A stretch of DNA of 64,000 bases from Pleurodeles waltl (lineage: Eukaryota; Chordata; Amphibia; Caudata; Salamandridae). Position numbers and translations under genes: made by a program. The notes below the pieces were generated by a model. That model was given only the letters and a program-made list of their open reading frames with translations. It was not told where the DNA came from and searched no databases. How positions within the stretch are numbered: position 1 is the first letter of the stretch; the number at the start of each line of letters is the position of its first letter. The DNA lies in contig NC_090444.1 in assembly GCF_031143425.1 (NCBI RefSeq), positions 62,367,533-62,431,532 on the forward strand. Direction: 5' to 3'. Positions 23,036 through 31,630 of the stretch are shown piece by piece.

Positions 23036-24439
23036 TCAGGACTTATCCCCTGGCCTATGGCCTCTGTTTTTACACACAAAGCACCAAGGCTTTTTAACTT
23101 GTGTAGGTTGAGAAGAAGAGGAAGAATTTGTTTTATCCCCACCCCCAGAAGAGTGTTTAAGATTAGAAGTGGGATCTTTGGTTTTACCCTTATCCCCATG
23201 CTTATCTTGAGATTTTTCACCATCTTTCTTCTTGTTGCCATCTTTGTCACCCCCTGTATGAACTTTTCTGTTCACCCTTGTTCTGACCCATTTGTCTGCC
23301 TTCTTTCCCAATTCTTGGGGAGAGGTCAGATCAGAGTCCACCAAGTACTGGTGCAACAAATCAGACACACAATTATTAAGAATATGCTCTCTCAGGATCA
23401 AGTTATACAGGCTGTCATAATCAGTAACTTTACTGCCATGTAACCACCCCTCCAAGGCCTTCACTGAATGGTCAATGAAATCAACCCAGTCTTGTGAAGA
23501 CTCCTTTTTGGTCTCTCTGAACTTTATCCTGTATTGTTCAGTGGTTAAGCCATAACCATCCAGGAGTGCATTCTTAAGAACTGTAAAATTATTGGCATCA
23601 GTTTCTTTCACAGTAAGGAGCCTATCCCTACCTTTTCCACTAAATGATAGCCATAGGATAGCAGCCCACTGCCTTTGAGGGACATCCTGTACAACACAGG
23701 CCCTCTCAAGTGCAGCAAACCACTTGTTAATGTCATCCCCCTTCTTATAAGGGGGAACTATCTTATGCAGATTCCTGGAATCATGCTCTTTTACAGGATG
23801 ACTATGGGGAATACTGCTGCTGCCACCATGGGTTTCTAAACCCAACTTCTGTCTTTCCTTCTCTAGTTCTAAGGACTGTCTATCCAAATCCAGCTGATGC
23901 TTCTTAAGCTTCAGTCTGGTTTGTTCCACTCTCAACTTATTGAGTTCCCTTTCTAAAATTCTGTCATCAGGGTTGGTGGGAGGGACATGTCTTGAAACAG
24001 AAGTATGGTGAGAATGGACAGAAGGAGACTTGTCCCTTACAGAAGGCACCCTAACAGCTTGGTTAACAGAAACATCACTTCTACTGTGGTGAGAATGAAT
24101 GCTCTTGCTATGATGTGAGACAACACTATCTGTATGGTGTGACTCAACCTCAGTACCAACTATGCTAGACTGTCTAGTAATGGGCAGGCTATGAAGTTTC
24201 TTTCCTGAATCTTTTCCTAGGGGGGTCCCTGGATCAGATTGGGAACCATTAGCTACTTTTTCAACAGATGGGGCCCTTTTGGCCTTATCTTGTTCTCTAA
24301 GCATGTTAAGCAATAATTCCAAGGAAGGATTCTTCCCTACACTCAAACCTCTTTCTATACAGAGACTCCTTGCTCCTTTCCAGCTAAGGTGGTCATATGC
24401 AAGTTTGGACAGATCAACATTTTGGCCTGTGCCAGACAT
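23036..24439 (-). CDS. Gypsy-2 Gag with SCAN-like capsid
   Basis: 467 codons; the ATG at 24439 follows a 250-base leader. Domains: SAP-like helices at residues 9-48; a Ser/His-rich region at 85-150; a Lys/Glu-rich coiled coil at 157-202 (ILERELNKLRVEQTRLKL); capsid at 225-390. Its second half (RIKFRETKKESSQDWVDF, then LILREHILNN) resembles the SCAN domain, known to derive from Gypsy/Gmr1-type Gag. The zinc knuckle is at 453-461 (CFVC, then H). Gag would assemble particles around the RNA. The frame ends with TGA at 23038-23036, exactly where Gypsy-1 and Gypsy-3 have the last knuckle Cys; TGA is one base from TGT/TGC. The frame is otherwise open into the protease. Confidence 0.9.
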   Translation of the reverse strand: MSGTGQNVDLSKLAYDHLSWKGARSLCIERGLSVGKNPSLELLLNMLREQDKAKRAPSVEKVANGSQSDPGTPLGKDSGKKLHSLPITRQSSIVGTEVESHHTDSVVSHHSKSIHSHHSRSDVSVNQAVRVPSVRDKSPSVHSHHTSVSRHVPPTNPDDRILERELNKLRVEQTRLKLKKHQLDLDRQSLELEKERQKLGLETHGGSSSIPHSHPVKEHDSRNLHKIVPPYKKGDDINKWFAALERACVVQDVPQRQWAAILWLSFSGKGRDRLLTVKETDANNFTVLKNALLDGYGLTTEQYRIKFRETKKESSQDWVDFIDHSVKALEGWLHGSKVTDYDSLYNLILREHILNNCVSDLLHQYLVDSDLTSPQELGKKADKWVRTRVNRKVHTGGDKDGNKKKDGEKSQDKHGDKGKTKDPTSNLKHSSGGGDKTNSSSSSQPTQVKKPWCFVCKNRGHRPGDKS

Positions 24440-24690
24440 TTTTAGAAAGAGTTTAAGTGATAGAAAAAGAGAAAAAAGTTTTCAGAACTTTTAGAAAGAC
24501 AGAAAAAAAACTTTTTAAACTTTTAAGAACTTTTAGAAAGTTTAGAGGTACTTTTCAGCACTTTAGAAAAGAGGTGAGAAAAGAAATGCAAAACTTTTTG
24601 GTTAGGTGTACATACACTGAACTTGTTTTGTATATTTTTCTCTTATGAAAAGTACAATGACAAAAGTGGTAAGTAGTCTCAAAGCACTTA
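24440..24690 (-). other. Gypsy-2 leader between primer site and gag
   Basis: AT-rich, with many repeated ACTTTT / CTTTTAG-like words on the + strand (24470-24560). It would hold the packaging signal; no open frame of note. Confidence 0.5.
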
Positions 24691-24709
24691 TCCCACCGCT
24701 GCACAACCA
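24691..24709 (-). promoter_or_regulatory. Gypsy-2 primer-binding site, tRNA-Leu-like
   Basis: The + strand reads TCCCACCGCTGC then ACAACCA. The first 12 bases match the acceptor/T-arm end of vertebrate tRNA-Leu with an AAG or UAG anticodon (TCCCACCGCTGCCACCA, from memory); the terminal part has two extra bases. It sits one base from the LTR. Confidence 0.6.
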
Positions 24710-24710
24710 A

Positions 24711-27700
24711 TGTAACAGGCTGGACTGGCTTGTAGTGAGTACCTAGGGGTACTTACACCTTGCACCAGGCCCAGTTATCCCTTATTAGTGTATAGGGTGT
24801 CTAGCAGCATAGGCTGATAGATAATGGTAGCTTAGCAGAGCAGCTTAGGCTGAACTAGGAGACGAGTGAAGCTCCTACAGTACCACTAGTGTCATATGCA
24901 CAATATCATAAGAAAACACAATACACAGATATACTAAAAATAAAGGTACTTTATATTTATGACAATATGCCAAAAATATCTCAGTGAGTATCCTCAGTAT
25001 GAGGATAGCAAATATACACAAGATATATGTACACAATACCAAAATATGCAGTAATAGTATTAGAAAACAGTGCAAACAATGTATAGTTACAATAGGATGC
25101 AATGGAGACACATAGGGATAGGGGCAACACAAACCATATACTCCAAAAGTGGAATGCGAACCACGAATGGACCCCAAACCTATGTGACCTTGTAGAGGGT
25201 CGCTGGGACTATTAGAAAATAGTAAGGGTTAGAAAAATAGCCCACCCCAAGACCCTGAAAAGTGAGTGCAAAGTGCACTAAAGTTCCCCAAAGGACATAG
25301 AAGTCGTGATAGGGGAATTCTGCAGGAAAGACACAAATCAGCAATGCAACAACGATGGATTTCCAGTTGAGGGTACCTGTGGAACAAGGGGACCAAGTCC
25401 AAAAGTCACAAGCAAGTCGGAGATGGGCAGATGCCCAGGAAATGCCAGCTGTGGGTGCAAAGAAGCTGCTACTGGACAGTAGAAGCTGGAGATTCTGCAG
25501 GAACGACAAGGGCTAGGAACTTTCCCTTTGGAGGACGGATCCCCCACGCCGTGGAGAGTCATGCAGAAGTGTTTTCCTGAAGAAAGACCGCCAACAAAGC
25601 CTTGCTATCTGCAAATCATGCGGTTAGGGTTTTTGGGTGCTGCTGTGGCCCAGGAAGGACCAGGATGTCGCCAATTGCTTCTGGGGACAGAGGGGGCATC
25701 GAGCAAGACAAGGAGCCCTCTCAGCAGCACGCAGCACCCGCAGAAGTGCCAGAAACAGGCACTACGAGGATGCGTGAAACGGTGCTCACCCGAAGTCGCA
25801 CAAAGGAGTCCCACGTCGCCGGAGAACAACTTAGGAGGTCGTGCAATGCAGGTTAGAGTGCCGTGGACCCAGGCTGGACTGTGCACACAGTATTTTCGCC
25901 GGAAGTGCACGGAGGCCGGAGTAGCTGCAAAAGTCGCGGTTCCCAGCAATGCAGTCTGGCGTCGGGAGGCAAGGAGTTACCTCCACCAAACTTGGACTGA
26001 AGAGTCACTGGACTGTGGGAGTCACTTGGACAGAGTTGCTGGATTCAAGGGACCTCGCTCGTCGTGCTGAGAGGAGACCCAGGGTACCGATGATGCAGTT
26101 CTTTGGGGCCTGCGGTTGCAGGGGGACGATTCCGTCGACCCACGGGAGATTTCTTTGGAGCTTCTAGTGCAGAGAGGAGGCAGACTACCCCCACAGCATG
26201 CACCACCAGGAAAACAGTCGAGAAGGCGGCAGGATCAGCGTTACAGAGTTGCAGTAGTGATCTTCGCTACTTTGTTGCAGTTTTGCAGGCTTCCAGCGCA
26301 GTCAGCAGTCGATTCCTTGGCAGAAGGTGAAGAGAGAGATGCAGAGGAACTCGGATGAGCTCTTGCATTCGTTATCTAAGGAATCCCCAGAGACAGAGAC
26401 CCTAAATAGGCAGAAAAGAGGGTTTGGCTACTTAGGAGAGTGGATAGGCTAGCAACACCTGAAGGAGCCTATCAGAAGGAGTCTCTGACGTCACCTGGTG
26501 GCACTGGCCACTCAGAGCAGTCCAGTGTGCCAGCAGCACCTCTGTTTCCAAGATGGCAGAGGTCTGGAGCACACTGGAGGAGCTCTGGACACCTCCCAGG
26601 GGAGGTGCAGGTCAGGGGAGTGGTCACTCCCCTTTCCTTTGTCCAGTTTCGTGCCAGAGCAGGGCTAAGGGGTCCCTGAACCGGTGTAGACTGGCTTATG
26701 CAGAAATGGGCACCATGTGTGCCCATGAAAGCATTTCCAGAGGCTGGGGGAGGCTACTCCTCCCCTGCCTTCACACCATTTTCCAAAGGGAGAGGGTGTA
26801 ACACCCTCTCTCAGAGGAAGTCCTTTGTTCTGCCATCCTGGGCCAAGCCTGGCTGGACCCCAGGAGGGCAGAAACCTGTCTGAGGGGTTGGCAGCAGTAG
26901 CAGCTGCAGTGAAACCCCGGGAAAGGCAGTTTGGCAGTGCCAGGGTCTGTGCTACAGACCACTGGGATCATGGGATTATGCCAACTATGCCAGGATGGCA
27001 TAGAGGGGGCAATTCCATGATCATAGACATGTTACAAGCCATATTCGGAGTTACCATTGTGAAGCTACACATAGGAAGTGACCTATATGTAGTGCACGCG
27101 TGTAATGGTGTCCCCGCACTCACAAAGTCCGGGGAATTGGCCCTGAACAATGTGGGGGCACCTTGGCTAGTGCCAGGGTGCCCTCACACTAAGTAACTTT
27201 GCACCTAACCTTTACCAGGTAAAGGTTAGACATATAGGTGACTTATAAGTTACTTAAGTGCAGTGTAAAATGGCTGTGAAATAACGTGGACGTTATTTCA
27301 CTCAGGCTGCAGTGGCAGGCCTGTGTAAGAATTGTCAGAGCTCCCTATGGGTGGCAAAAGAAATGCTGCAGCCCATAGGGATCTCCTGGAACCCCAATAC
27401 CCTGGGTACCTCAGTACCATATACTAGGGAATTATAAGGGTGTTCCAGTAAGCCAATGTAAATTGGTAAAATTGGTCACTAGCCTGTTAGTGACAATTTG
27501 AAAGAAATGAGAGAGCATAACCACTGAGGTTCTGGTTAGCAGAGCCTCAGTGAGACAGTTAGGCACCACACAGGGAACACATACATATAGGCCACAAACT
27601 TATGAGCACTGGGGTCCTGACTAGCAGGGTCCCAGTGACACATAACAAACATACTGAAAACATAGGGTTTTCACTATGAGCACTGGGCCCTGGCTAGCAG

Positions 27701-28116
27701 GGTCCCATTGAGACAGTGAAAACACCCTGGGTACCTCAGTACCATATACTAGGGAATTATAAGGGTGTTCCAGTAAGCCAATGTAAATTGGTAAAATTGG
27801 TCACTAGCCTGTTAGTGACAATTTGAAAGAAATGAGAGAGCATAACCACTGAGGTTCTGGTTAGCAGAGCCTCAGTGAGACAGTTAGGCACCACACAGGG
27901 AACACATGCATATAGGCCACAAACTTATGAGCACTGGGGTCCTGACTAGCAGGGTCCCAGTGACACATAACAAACATACTGAAAACATAGGGTTTTCACT
28001 ATGAGCACTGGGCCCTGGCTAGCAGGGTCCCAGTGAGACAGTGAAAACACCCTGACATACACTCACAAACAGGCCAAAAGTGGGGGTAACAAGGCTAGAA
28101 AGAGGCTACTTTCTCA
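24711..28116 (-). repeat. Gypsy-2 5' LTR (3406 bp, with internal duplication)
   Basis: The + strand starts TGTAACAGGCTGG and ends TACTTTCTCA before a run of ten Cs. It is identical in layout to the left LTR apart from one tandem duplication. In this copy the minus-strand hexamer AATAAA is altered (CTTTATATTTATG at about 24950), while the 3' LTR, which would supply the signal, keeps it. Confidence 0.92.
27399..28054. repeat. 325-bp tandem duplication within Gypsy-2 5' LTR
   Basis: The word ACCCTG occurs at 27399, 27724 and 28049, exactly 325 bases apart. The two intervals are near-identical and the left LTR has only one. 3406 minus 325 equals 3081, the length of the other LTR. The junction lies at the shared ACCCTG. 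Confidence 0.92.
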
Positions 28117-28481
28117 CCCCCCCCCCTCCAATTCATCAGTCCCGTCGTAGCGCCTCAGCCAAAAAGCCTCCAATACCAGTGGTGCCTGTTCAAGGTTTGA
28201 GGAGTGCACCGGCCACCAGGGCAGGCAGTGTGACCCGGAGCCAAGGCACTGGCAGCCCACCCTCTGTAAAGGCTCTAAAATTGGAGAGTGGACGACGGGA
28301 CCGTGTGAAGACTCCTGGTGGGAAAACAACTCATATGGATTCCAAGGGGATTGGAGAGTCAGCTGTGACTCCACCAAAGGTGGGGAAGGGCCAGAGGAAG
28401 TCTGCCCAGTCTGTTGTGAGTGTCACGGCGGAGAAGTGCGCCATCATTTCCGGCGGTCGAGACACAACCGCCAGCACTGTC
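28117..28481 (+). pseudogene. Harbinger gene B, continuation after Gypsy-2
   Basis: Resumes the Pro/Ser/Lys-rich C-terminal coding of gene B after the C-run (SRRSASAKKPPIPVVPV, then VKTPGGKTTHMDSKGIG). The frame 28080-29156 then enters the 54-bp tandem repeat. Basic composition would suit DNA contact or nuclear localisation. It is not joined to the 5' part because of the 9.5-kb insertion. Confidence 0.65.
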
Positions 28482-29136
28482 GTCACTGGTCCAGAGACCA
28501 CCGCCAGAGCCACAGCACAGGAGGGCCCAAGTATCGTCACTGGTCCAGAGACCACCGCCAGAGTCATTGCCCAGGAGGGCCCAAGTATCGTCACTGGTCC
28601 AGAGACCACCGCCAGAGTCATTGCCCAGGAGGGCCCAAGTATCGTCACTGGTCCAGAGACCACCGCCGGATTCACAGCCCAGGAGGGCCCAAGTATCGTC
28701 ACTGGTCCAGAGACCAACCCCAGAGTCATTGCCCAGGAGGGCCCAAGTATCGTCACTGGTCCAGAGACCACCGCCGGAGTCACAGCCCAGGAGGGCCCAA
28801 GTATCGTCACTGGTCCAGAGACCACCACCAGAGTCATTGCCCAGGAGGGCCCAAGTATCGCCACTGGTCAGGAGACCACCGCCGGAGTCACAGCCCAGGA
28901 GGGCCCAAGTATCGTCACTGGTCCAGAGACCACCGCCAGAGTCATTGCCCAGGAGGTCCCAAGTATCGTCACTGGTCCAGAGACCACCGCCAGAGTCATT
29001 GCCCAGGAGGGCCCAAGTATCGTCACTGGTCCAGAGACCACCGCCGGAGTCAGTGCCCAGGAGGGCACAAGTATCATCACTGGTCAGGAGACCACCGCCA
29101 CCGCCGGACTCAGTGCCCAGGAGGGCCCCGGCTGCC
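28482..29136 (+). repeat. 54-bp tandem repeat, about 12 units
   Basis: Starts at GTCACTGGTCCAGAGACC and repeats every 54 bases. In the gene B frame each unit encodes 18 residues of the type VTGPETTARVIAQEGPSI, with unit-to-unit substitutions. As the unit is a multiple of 3 and has no stop in several frames, long open frames appear in all three + frames and in at least two - frames; most are shadows. Sequence variants alternate between ARVIAQ and AGVTAQ types. Confidence 0.92.
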
Positions 29137-29160
29137 ACAGCCCAGGTGGGCTATGATGGA

Positions 29161-29251
29161 ACGTCATGCCACACACCAATGCCCAGTGTAGGGAACGTCA
29201 TGCCACACACCAATGCCCAGTGTAGGGAACGTCATGCCACACACCAGTGTC
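29161..29251 (+). repeat. 34-bp tandem repeat, about 2.7 units
   Basis: ACGTCATGCCACACACC recurs at 29161, 29195 and 29229. Confidence 0.9.
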
Positions 29252-29259
29252 CGTACCAG

Positions 29260-29847
29260 AACCGCCATGTCAAAGCACCGCTGAAAAGGGCAAAGACCAC
29301 CATGGTGAAGACCGCTGAACAGGGCAAAGACCGCCATGGCAAAACACCGCTGAACAGTCCAGAACCGCCATGGCAAAGCACCGCTGAACAGTCCTGAACC
29401 GCCATGTCAAAGCACAGCTGAACAGGGCAAAGACCGCCATGGTGAAGACCGCTGAACAGGGCAAACCGCCATGGCAAAACACCGCTAAACAGTCCAGAAC
29501 CGCCATGGCAAAGCACTGCTGAACAGTCCTGAACCGCCATGTCAAAGCACCGCTGAACAGGGCAAAGACCGCCATGGCAAAGCACCGCTGAACAGGGCAA
29601 AGACCGCCATGGCAAAGCACCGCTGAACAGTCCAGAACCGCCATGTCAAAGCACCGCTGAACAGGGCAAAGACCGCCATGGTGAAGACCGCTGAACAGGG
29701 CATAGACCGCCATGGCAAAGCACCGCTGAACAGGGCAAAGACCGCCATGGCAAAGCACCGCTGAACAGTCCAGAACCGCCATGTCAAACCACCGCTGAAC
29801 AGGGCAAAGACCGCCATGGTGAAGACCGCTGAACAGGGCAAGCACCG
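29260..29847 (+). repeat. 34-35-bp ACCGCCATGG tandem repeat, about 17 units
   Basis: The unit begins ACCGCCATGGCAAAGCACCG, with variants (ATGTCAAAG, ATGGTGAAGACC). Each unit carries the hexamer ACCGCC found in the transposon ends, so the array multiplies a possible binding motif. It is open on the minus strand for up to 191 codons, but that frame is just the repeat. Confidence 0.9.
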
Positions 29848-29929
29848 GGTAGGAATGAATAGACCGCCTTATCAGGCATCCTTATCCCATGTGCAGCTGG
29901 GACAGTGACAGGACAGGAACTTTCACAGG

Positions 29930-30060
29930 GAGACTCATCCAGTCTGGGCACCAGTCCCCCTCCAGAACCAGTGGAGACCTGCATCCACTCTGTCTGTCCT
30001 GCACAGGATGAAGCACTCTGGGCACCAGTCCCCCCCAGTACCAGTGGAGACCTGCATCTA
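29930..30060 (+). repeat. Two-copy direct repeat, about 65-70 bp
   Basis: TCTGGGCACCAGTCCCCC with a following CAGTGGAGACCTGCATC occurs twice, at about 29942 and 30016. Confidence 0.8.
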
Positions 30061-30067
30061 CTTGAGA

Positions 30068-30347
30068 GACTGTGGTTTTGCACTCCCCAGGATGGCACGG
30101 TGGGCACCCCACCCACTGTAGACTTGAAAGACTGTGGCTTTGCACTCCCCAGGATGGAACAGTGGGCAACCCACCCACTGTAGAGACTTGAGAGACTGTG
30201 GCTTTGCACTCCCCAGGATGGCACGGTGGGCACCCCACCCACTGTAGAGACTTGAAAGACTGTGGCTTTGCACTCCCCAGGATGGAACAGTGGGCAACCC
30301 ACCCACTGTAGAGACTTGAGAGACTGTGGCTTTGCACTCCCCAGGAT
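30068..30347 (+). repeat. 62-64-bp tandem repeat, about 4.4 units
   Basis: GACTGTGG begins units at 30068, 30130, 30194, 30258 and 30322. Two variants alternate (GGCACGGTGGGCACC and GGAACAGTGGGCAACC), so the array grew as a dimer. Confidence 0.92.
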
Positions 30348-30960
30348 ACATCAATGGGCATGGAGCCCCGTCGTGGATCTGGCTTTGCAGTCATCCGGCT
30401 GAGGTGCCCCCCCTTCCCTTCCCCCTGAGGTGCCTGTAGTATTTCTATCTGATGCCCCGGCAGTGTTCTCTCCGATTGTGGTCAGGTATCCTTTGTGGGC
30501 CTCGCCCATGCATTTTTGGACTGTTGGTGCACGGACATTGTTATGTAGATATCTGCACTACTTCTCGTAATGTATATAATTATGACTGATTTTCATATAT
30601 ATCTGTATATTTTTGTATGACATGTATATTGCCACATTACAATGTTTGACCGAATTTCGCTTTGTCTTTTCATTCTTCCGGGGGGATTGTGGGTTGTTAC
30701 TGTGATTTTTGTGAATGCATTGGTGTGTATGTTGTATTATGCGAGGTTGGGGGTGGGGGTGGGGGTGTTTGGTGGGTGTCTCCCTAACTTTTGCCTCCAC
30801 CCTCCCCCATGTCGTAGGTGCAGTACTCAACGTTGTCTTCGGCGCCTACGTAGATGTTGGTCGTAGAGTAGCAGAAAGACAAGGGCAGGGAGTATTTGGA
30901 GTTCTGGGTCCATGGAGTCCTCGTTCCTCGTGGGATGTGTTCAGGTGAGTGTTTTCCCAT
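30348..30960. other. Harbinger 3' region, AT-rich then G-rich
   Basis: Contains an AT-rich run (30545-30660) and a GGGGGTGGGGGTG stretch (30750-30765). No gene recognised. Confidence 0.5.
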
Positions 30961-30969
30961 TGCAAAAGC

Positions 30970-31227
30970 TGTTTCCGCCGTGTTTTTATCCACGGTGAAT
31001 CCGTCCCGGAAAAGGTGGCGGATTGGCGGGTTGTAATACTATGGGGGGTACATTGTGTTCCGCCTGTCTGTTGGCGGTGACCGCCGCGCTGCTTGTCTGT
31101 ACCGCCGTGGCGAGCGGTGTGTTAAAGTGGCTGTCTTTTTTGGCGGTTTCCACCAGGGTCATAATTCCATTTTTTTATCCGCCGCACTGTTTGTGGTATT
31201 ACCGCAGCTTTAACACCGTCCGCCAGG
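30970..31227. promoter_or_regulatory. Right subterminal GGCGGT/ACCGCC cluster
   Basis: Multiple GGCGGT/ACCGCC and CCGCC words on both strands (for example near 31073, 31080, 31099 and 31142) mirror the left end. Confidence 0.55.
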
Positions 31228-31242
31228 GTTGTAATGACCCCC
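31228..31242 (-). repeat. Harbinger right terminal inverted repeat
   Basis: GTTGTAATGACCCCC, followed by CTA (31243-31245), the second target-site copy. Confidence 0.9.
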
Positions 31243-31245
31243 CTA

Positions 31246-31630
31246 GTGCCCCTAGTAATAGCAGTGGTGGTGGGAGCAAACCTAGTAATAGCCAATACAA
31301 GGGAGTAGCTGGGCTCACTTTTGGTAATTTAGTTGGGGTTGGTCTTGTTAGGGAGACCACAGAGGCTGTGTTAGTCTCTGAAGGTGCCATTGATTTGGCC
31401 ACCTTGGTTGCTTGTCCCCTTAATATGGATAAGTAAAAGCAACTTCCCCTAATAAATTGTGTTGAGGTTCAGGCCTACATGGACACAGGTGCCAGTGTTA
31501 CCATGGTAATAGAGAAACTGGTACACCCTGAACAACACCTACTTGGTCACCAGTACCAAGTGACAGACGCTCAAAACAACACTCTTAGCCACCCCATGCC
31601 TGTTGTGAATCTCAACTGGGGGGGGGATTG
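31246..31630 (+). pseudogene. Gypsy-3 gag-protease linker and truncated protease
   Basis: Continues the Gypsy-3 frame after the Harbinger with a Ser/Gly-rich linker, then a TAA (31435). The retropepsin site DTGASVTMV lies at about 31480 and KLVHPEQHLLGHQY follows. The protease stops at LNWGG, where nine Gs lead within five bases into the LTR. The rest of the protease and the Cys-repeat tail are absent, as if a G-run in the protease had recombined with the G-run polypurine tract. Confidence 0.82.

Larger units (their letters stand above)
18630..28116 (-). mobile_element. Gypsy-2: young, nearly intact gag-protease-only LTR retrotransposon
   Basis: A minus-strand element with LTRs 18630-21710 (3' LTR) and 24711-28116 (5' LTR) around a 3.0-kb interior. 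The interior has a primer-binding site next to the 5' LTR, a leader, a single 898-codon gag-protease frame with one TGA, and a G-run polypurine tract against the 3' LTR. There is no RT, RNase H or integrase. The LTRs are nearly identical by eye; the right one is longer by exactly the 325-bp duplication inside it. It inserted into a C-run in Harbinger gene B, so the exact target duplication cannot be resolved. Confidence 0.92.
12430..31242. mobile_element. PIF/Harbinger DNA transposon (composite, 18.8 kb)
   Basis: Bounded by perfect 15-bp inverted repeats GGGGGTCATTACAAC / GTTGTAATGACCCCC and 3-bp CTA duplications. Contents from left to right: an ACCGCC-rich subterminal region, Myb/SANT-like gene A (+), DDE transposase (-), an internal ACCGCC-rich block, Myb/SANT-like gene B (+) split by Gypsy-2, long tandem repeats, an AT-rich stretch and a GGCGGT-rich right end. 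Without Gypsy-2 it is about 9.3 kb, large for the superfamily, and may be a fusion of two related elements near 16.2-16.5 kb. Confidence 0.85.

Noticed and set aside
24691..24709. A tRNA gene next to the Gypsy-2 LTR
   Set aside because: Only the 3' acceptor/T-arm end is present, at the exact primer-site position; no cloverleaf.
25528..26070. 180-codon + strand frame in the Gypsy-2 5' LTR
   Set aside because: Antisense to the element; the equivalent in the left LTR is broken into shorter frames.
28080..29397. Long overlapping open frames (251-358 codons) in all three + frames and on the minus strand
   Set aside because: All are produced by the 54-bp repeat, whose length is a multiple of three and which lacks stops in several frames. 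Only the frame continuing Harbinger gene B is plausible.
29232..29845. Minus-strand frames of 99-191 codons rich in CHGG and FSG words
   Set aside because: Direct translation of the 34-35-bp tandem repeat, no domain.
28482..30347. CRISPR-like arrays
   Set aside because: Units are contiguous with no unique spacers, and the context is a vertebrate-type transposon.
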